NCBI RefSeq assembly: GCF_009932555.1
Contig: NZ_BLJO01000013.1
Coordinates: 1 to 64,000 of the forward strand
Source of the DNA: Steroidobacter agaridevorans
GTDB lineage: Bacteria > Pseudomonadota > Gammaproteobacteria > Steroidobacterales > Steroidobacteraceae
DNA: 64,000 nt
Reading direction: 5' to 3'
A program made the translations under genes and the position numbers. Position 1 is the stretch's first letter, and each line of letters begins with the position of its first letter. Positions 60,911-64,000 of the stretch are shown piece after piece. Below the pieces are notes generated by a model, which made no database searches, was not told where the DNA came from, and saw nothing but the letters and a program-made list of their open reading frames with translations.

Positions 60911-62104
60911 TCAGCCGAACGGTGCGTCGATCGACGGCGACGGCTGCGTAAACCACTTCGGCCCGTGCTCGGACATATAAAAGTGATCCTCGAGCCGGAT
61001 GCCGAAGCGGCCCGGAATCACGATCATCGGCTCGTTGGAAAAACACATTCCAGGGGCGAGCGGCGTACGGTCGCCACGCACCAGATACGCCGGTTCGTGA
61101 ATGCTGAGCCCGATGCCGTGACCCGTCCGGTGCGGCAGACCGGGCAACCGGTAATCCGGCCCCAGCCCGGCGCGGGTGAGAAGATCGCGAGCGGCGGCAT
61201 CGACGGCCTGGCACTCGACGCCCAGCTGAGCGCTCGCAAATGCCGCCGCCTGCGCCGCATGCTCGAGCTCCCAGATTCGCCGCTGCTCGTCAGTGGCCTT
61301 GCCGAACACATAAGTGCGCGTGATATCCGAGTTGTAACCCTCGACGCTGCAGCCGGTGTCGATCAGAACGATGTCGCCTTCACGCAGCCGCTGCTCGCCC
61401 GGCAAGCCGTGCGGATAGGCGGTGCTTTCGCCGAACTGCACGATGCAGAACGTGCTGCCGGCCGTGCCGAGCTTGCGATGCGCATCTTCGATGAAGCGAC
61501 GAACTTCGCCTGTCGAAATGCCAGGCGCCAGAATGCGCGCCGCGCGGCGATGTACTTCGAGCGTGAGATTTTTCGCGTACTGCATGAGTGCCAGCTCTGC
61601 AGCCGACTTGCACATGCGACAGCCGTTGACGACCGACGATGCCTCTTGCAGTCGCAGTGCCGGCATCTCGGCGGAGAGCCTTCCCGCCATTTCAAACGGA
61701 AGCGCGGGATCGATCGCTGCAACGTTCGCGCGCATATCGCGCAACGCGGAGGCAACGAGCGTGAACGGATTCTGGTCTTCTTCCCACAAGCGCACGTCCG
61801 CCGCGATTTCGAGCACCGCTTCCAGCGAGCCGCTCTCGAACGCGGGGCAAATCATCACTGGCGCGCCGTCGACCGGGAGAATCATTGCAACCAGGCGCTC
61901 GCTGGCTCCCCAGGCAACACCGGTGAAATATCGCAGGCTGGCGCCAGCATTGATGATCAGGGCATCGGCGCCGGCATCGCGGGTGAGACGCCGTGCGCGC
62001 TCGATCCGCTGAAGCCGCTCATCGCGACTGATGGGCGGAGGCAGGGCATGGTCCGATTTTAGGGTAGCGAGCTCCGCCCCGATGCTTGATCCGCCAATGC
62101 TCAT
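60911..62104 (-). CDS. M24-family metallopeptidase (Xaa-Pro aminopeptidase/dipeptidase-like)
   Basis: 397 residues. The creatinase N-domain (about 30-160) precedes a pita-bread peptidase domain. All five metal ligands are visible: Asp in VLIDTGCSVEGYNSDITRTY (two Asp), His in GLPHRTGHGIGLSIHEP, Glu in SNEPMIVI and Glu in IRLEDHF. It removes residues N-terminal to proline or hydrolyses Xaa-Pro dipeptides. GAGGGA lies before the ATG. No link to neighbours is evident. Confidence 0.9.
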   Translation of the reverse strand: MSIGGSSIGAELATLKSDHALPPPISRDERLQRIERARRLTRDAGADALIINAGASLRYFTGVAWGASERLVAMILPVDGAPVMICPAFESGSLEAVLEIAADVRLWEEDQNPFTLVASALRDMRANVAAIDPALPFEMAGRLSAEMPALRLQEASSVVNGCRMCKSAAELALMQYAKNLTLEVHRRAARILAPGISTGEVRRFIEDAHRKLGTAGSTFCIVQFGESTAYPHGLPGEQRLREGDIVLIDTGCSVEGYNSDITRTYVFGKATDEQRRIWELEHAAQAAAFASAQLGVECQAVDAAARDLLTRAGLGPDYRLPGLPHRTGHGIGLSIHEPAYLVRGDRTPLAPGMCFSNEPMIVIPGRFGIRLEDHFYMSEHGPKWFTQPSPSIDAPFG

Positions 62105-62167
62105 GATGATCCCTCGACAACGATGTCGGAGAGACTATCTCAAGTAGCGGCCGCTGTCCGCCGAGCC

Positions 62168-62578
62168 TCACGGCGAAGCGATTGTCCCCTGCCTCTGCAA
62201 GGATGACTTGCCACGGCCCGGCCGCTTGTAGGCGGCGAGCTCATCGTGCAGCTCGCTGGCGCCCCCGGCCGAGCGCGCCGCGCGCATCACTCTGGGATGC
62301 TCATGTTTCAGAACGGCGCCTCGCAACGTGATGACGCCTTGTGAGCACGACACGTCGATCTCACCGGCGTGCGAAGTGGCGCGCCCCACCGCCACACGCA
62401 CGCGCTCTACGAGGACATCATCGCTCACATCGCTCGAGCGGATCAGCGAACGCGCACGGGATGTCGCTCCCCGTCCCACGCCCCGGGCGGCACGCCTGGC
62501 TTTGAACCAATACATGCCTGCCGCCGAGAGTGCAGCGATCAACGCATACTTCGCAGCGGACGGAATTTGGGGACGCAT
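62168..62578 (-). CDS. BON-domain protein with N-terminal membrane segment
   Basis: 136 residues. One hydrophobic helix (KYALIAALSAAGMYWF) is followed by a basic linker and a BON domain (about 52-118: SDDVLVERVRVAVGRATSHAGEIDVSCSQGVITLRGAVL in outline). BON domains bind phospholipid or envelope components and occur in osmotic-stress proteins. The C-terminal tail is basic. ATG at 62578 has GAGGAG upstream; a longer in-frame start is less likely. Confidence 0.8.
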   Translation of the reverse strand: MRPQIPSAAKYALIAALSAAGMYWFKARRAARGVGRGATSRARSLIRSSDVSDDVLVERVRVAVGRATSHAGEIDVSCSQGVITLRGAVLKHEHPRVMRAARSAGGASELHDELAAYKRPGRGKSSLQRQGTIASP

Positions 62579-62778
62579 CGGTCGTTCTCCTCGAGATCGG
62601 CGCGCTGATCGCGGCGACGGCAGTAACACCACATTCACGAACGGGACAGCCCGTGGCGGGGTTCCGGAGCGCCCGAGACCGGATCAGTGGAGTTCGGCCC
62701 ACACACCGTCCGGCAATCGAGGAGAGCTCTCCGCACGGTCGAGGAAACATTCCAGGCGCTGCCGATGGCGATCCGTAC

Positions 62779-63279
62779 TCACGCCGTGCCCCAAAGGCCC
62801 ATGCTCGATAGCATCGGCTCGCTGAACGAGCCGTGGCGCTCGCTATCGAGTAGCGCCAGGAAGTCCCGAGTGCGTACGTGCACCAGGTGCCTGTGATCGC
62901 CGAATTCGAAATACAGATCCGGCTCCGACATGAGCTGCTCGTCCCACACGCTCTCGATGCCGTAGGCCGGCCCGAGCGGCGGCACCGCGCCCAACGCACA
63001 GTCGTCGAACACGCTCTCCACGTCCTCACGCGGCGCCAATTCGACTGAAAGCTGCAACTGCCTGCGCAACTCGTCGAGATCGAGATAACAATCGGCCCGA
63101 GTCACCGCCAGCAGGTATTTGCCGTCCGCATTCAACAGCACCCCTTTCGCAATCTGTTGCGGCGGAATATGAGCCACCCGAGCAGACTCGAGGCTGCTGC
63201 CGGTGGGCGCGTGCTCCACGAGCTCGTGTGACAGGTGATGCCGCTCCAGGAAGTCCTCTACGGTCGTTGCATAGGCCAT
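62779..63279 (-). CDS. YbaK/ProX-type aminoacyl-tRNA deacylase domain protein
   Basis: 166 residues of the YbaK/aminoacyl-tRNA synthetase-associated fold: THE N-terminal VEDFLERHHLSHELVEHAPTGSSLESARV, the family core PPQQIAKGVLLNADGKYLLAV with the conserved Lys, and DCALGAVPPLGPAYGIESVWDEQL near the end. It probably hydrolyses mischarged tRNA, or a related ester; the exact substrate is not assignable. AGGAG lies 8 bases before the ATG. Confidence 0.85.
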   Translation of the reverse strand: MAYATTVEDFLERHHLSHELVEHAPTGSSLESARVAHIPPQQIAKGVLLNADGKYLLAVTRADCYLDLDELRRQLQLSVELAPREDVESVFDDCALGAVPPLGPAYGIESVWDEQLMSEPDLYFEFGDHRHLVHVRTRDFLALLDSERHGSFSEPMLSSMGLWGTA

Positions 63280-63531
63280 GACAGTTCTCCTGCACGATTT
63301 TGCGATGCGAAGACGGGCTGCGCGGTCCGCCTCGGACCGGATTGTCGCTCCGATCGGAGGGCCGTAACGAGACAGGAACTTCCGACGCCTTCGTACTCAT
63401 CGAACCGGCGGCGCGCGATTGCAGAACTGTGAACCGGAGCAAATGTTGGCCTTGCTGGCGCGCTCGCATTTAACTTACATTGCCCGCGGCAGATTGCACT
63501 ATAAAAACCAGCACGAATTCGATCACAGCGG
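63280..63531. other. Divergent intergenic region before the M48-type protease gene
   Basis: About 250 bp without a supported gene. It holds the promoter of the deacylase gene (minus) and of the protease gene (plus). A TATAAA near 63501 could be a -10 for the plus-strand gene, with no clear -35. Confidence 0.4.
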
Positions 63532-64000
63532 ATGTCCGAGTCGTTCTACCAGGCTCATGCATTTCACCAAAGCTTCGCCCAAGGTCGCGCCGCCGGCCAC
63601 CTGAGCGTGAGTGCGGCTGGCTTTTGCTTTCGTAGCGATGCGCAGACGGTGACGATGCCGCTCGCGGGCGCCCGGCTCACGCTGGGCGGAGCCAGCGACC
63701 GCATCGTCTTCATCGCACATCCGGACTTTCCCGATTGGTCGATCTACACCAGCGATCGCGCGATCCTGCGCGACCCGGTGTTGGCCGCTCATCCAGAGTT
63801 GACGAACGCACTGGGCGCGATGCGCCGGAAGCGAGCGCATAACTGGGCGGTGTTCGCTGGCATCTTTGCGGTGCTGATTGCAATCCCGGTCGCGCTGCTG
63901 CTCAACATGGGCTGGCTCACGAGCATCGCGGCCCGGCAGGTCCCCGCCTCCTGGGAAGAACAGCTCGGCAAGACCGCGTTCGGTCAGTACCAGGTGCAGG
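63532..64000 (+). CDS. M48-type membrane metalloprotease, N-terminal part (cut by window end)
   Basis: The frame opens at ATG 63532 and runs to the window end (156 codons, incomplete). The first ~100 residues form a small beta domain (GRAAGHLSVSAAGFCFRSDAQ, ARLTLGGASDRIVFIAHP), then one membrane helix (WAVFAGIFAVLIAIPVALLL) and VPASWEEQLGKTAFGQYQV. The last stretch is typical of the region just before the peptidase domain in membrane-anchored M48 proteases. The HExxH site would lie beyond the window. SD is weak. Confidence 0.65.
   Translation, partial: MSESFYQAHAFHQSFAQGRAAGHLSVSAAGFCFRSDAQTVTMPLAGARLTLGGASDRIVFIAHPDFPDWSIYTSDRAILRDPVLAAHPELTNALGAMRRKRAHNWAVFAGIFAVLIAIPVALLLNMGWLTSIAARQVPASWEEQLGKTAFGQYQVQ

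Overview
The window is GC-rich DNA with densely packed, often stop/start-overlapping operons, typical of a free-living gammaproteobacterium. Outer-membrane beta-barrels, a TonB-dependent receptor, RlmKL, QueD, a TorF-type porin, a CopL-like protein and a marine-proteobacterial-type sortase locus fit a Xanthomonadales/Nevskiales-like lineage (possibly Steroidobacteraceae). That placement is inference; no rRNA gene is present to confirm it.

Region 1 (about 0.3-5 kb) holds sulfur amino-acid genes: a Cys/Met-metabolism PLP enzyme, an omega-amidase (YafV type) and a methionine/glutamine aminotransferase (YbdL type). Among them lies an orphan AAA ATPase preceded by what looks like an attenuated leader: promoter, 16-codon peptide with perfect SD, two hairpins and an intrinsic terminator. 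Region 2 (4.9-27.7 kb) is a large polyamine locus: a PotFGHI importer, SpuC, two PuuA-type ligases, PuuD, PuuB, AguB, a PuuR-like regulator and an omega-amino-acid aminotransferase. It is interrupted by a TolB/amidohydrolase fusion, a hybrid sensor kinase, QueD and RlmKL. A related dyad occurs at two of its divergent promoters. Region 3 (27.7-33.1 kb) has a TorF-type porin, a cupin, a PdsO-like OmpA protein, a Gly-Gly-Thr repeat lipoprotein and an SDR.

Region 4 (33.3 to about 41.6 kb) is a genomic island inserted at the 3' end of a tRNA-Met(CAT). A decayed tyrosine integrase reads towards the tRNA. The AT-richer cargo is a three-gene, 4-bp-overlapping operon that I read as a Detocs anti-phage system: a large kinase-like sensor (DtcA), a lone receiver (DtcB), and a receiver fused to a nucleoside-phosphorylase-fold effector (DtcC). 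The far side contains only decayed sequence and a truncated AraC gene.

Region 5 (41.7-51.1 kb) has a beta-barrel protein, a TfoX-N protein and a heme/metal operon: DUF2946-like protein, TonB-dependent receptor, membrane-anchored CobN-like protein, short MotA/TolQ/ExbB channel and DUF2149 protein. This is the gene order of HmuR-HmuS-HmuU-HmuV heme deferrochelation loci. Region 6 (51.1-57.7 kb) carries a LytS/LytTR pair, a periplasmic protein of unknown function, and a VIT/VWA sortase substrate with its dedicated class GN sortase. Region 7 (57.7-64 kb) has a small metal cluster (CopL-like, beta-barrel, MerP-like, MerT-like), a Na+/H+ antiporter-like protein, an M24 peptidase, a BON-domain protein, a YbaK-type deacylase and the start of an M48-type membrane protease cut by the window end.
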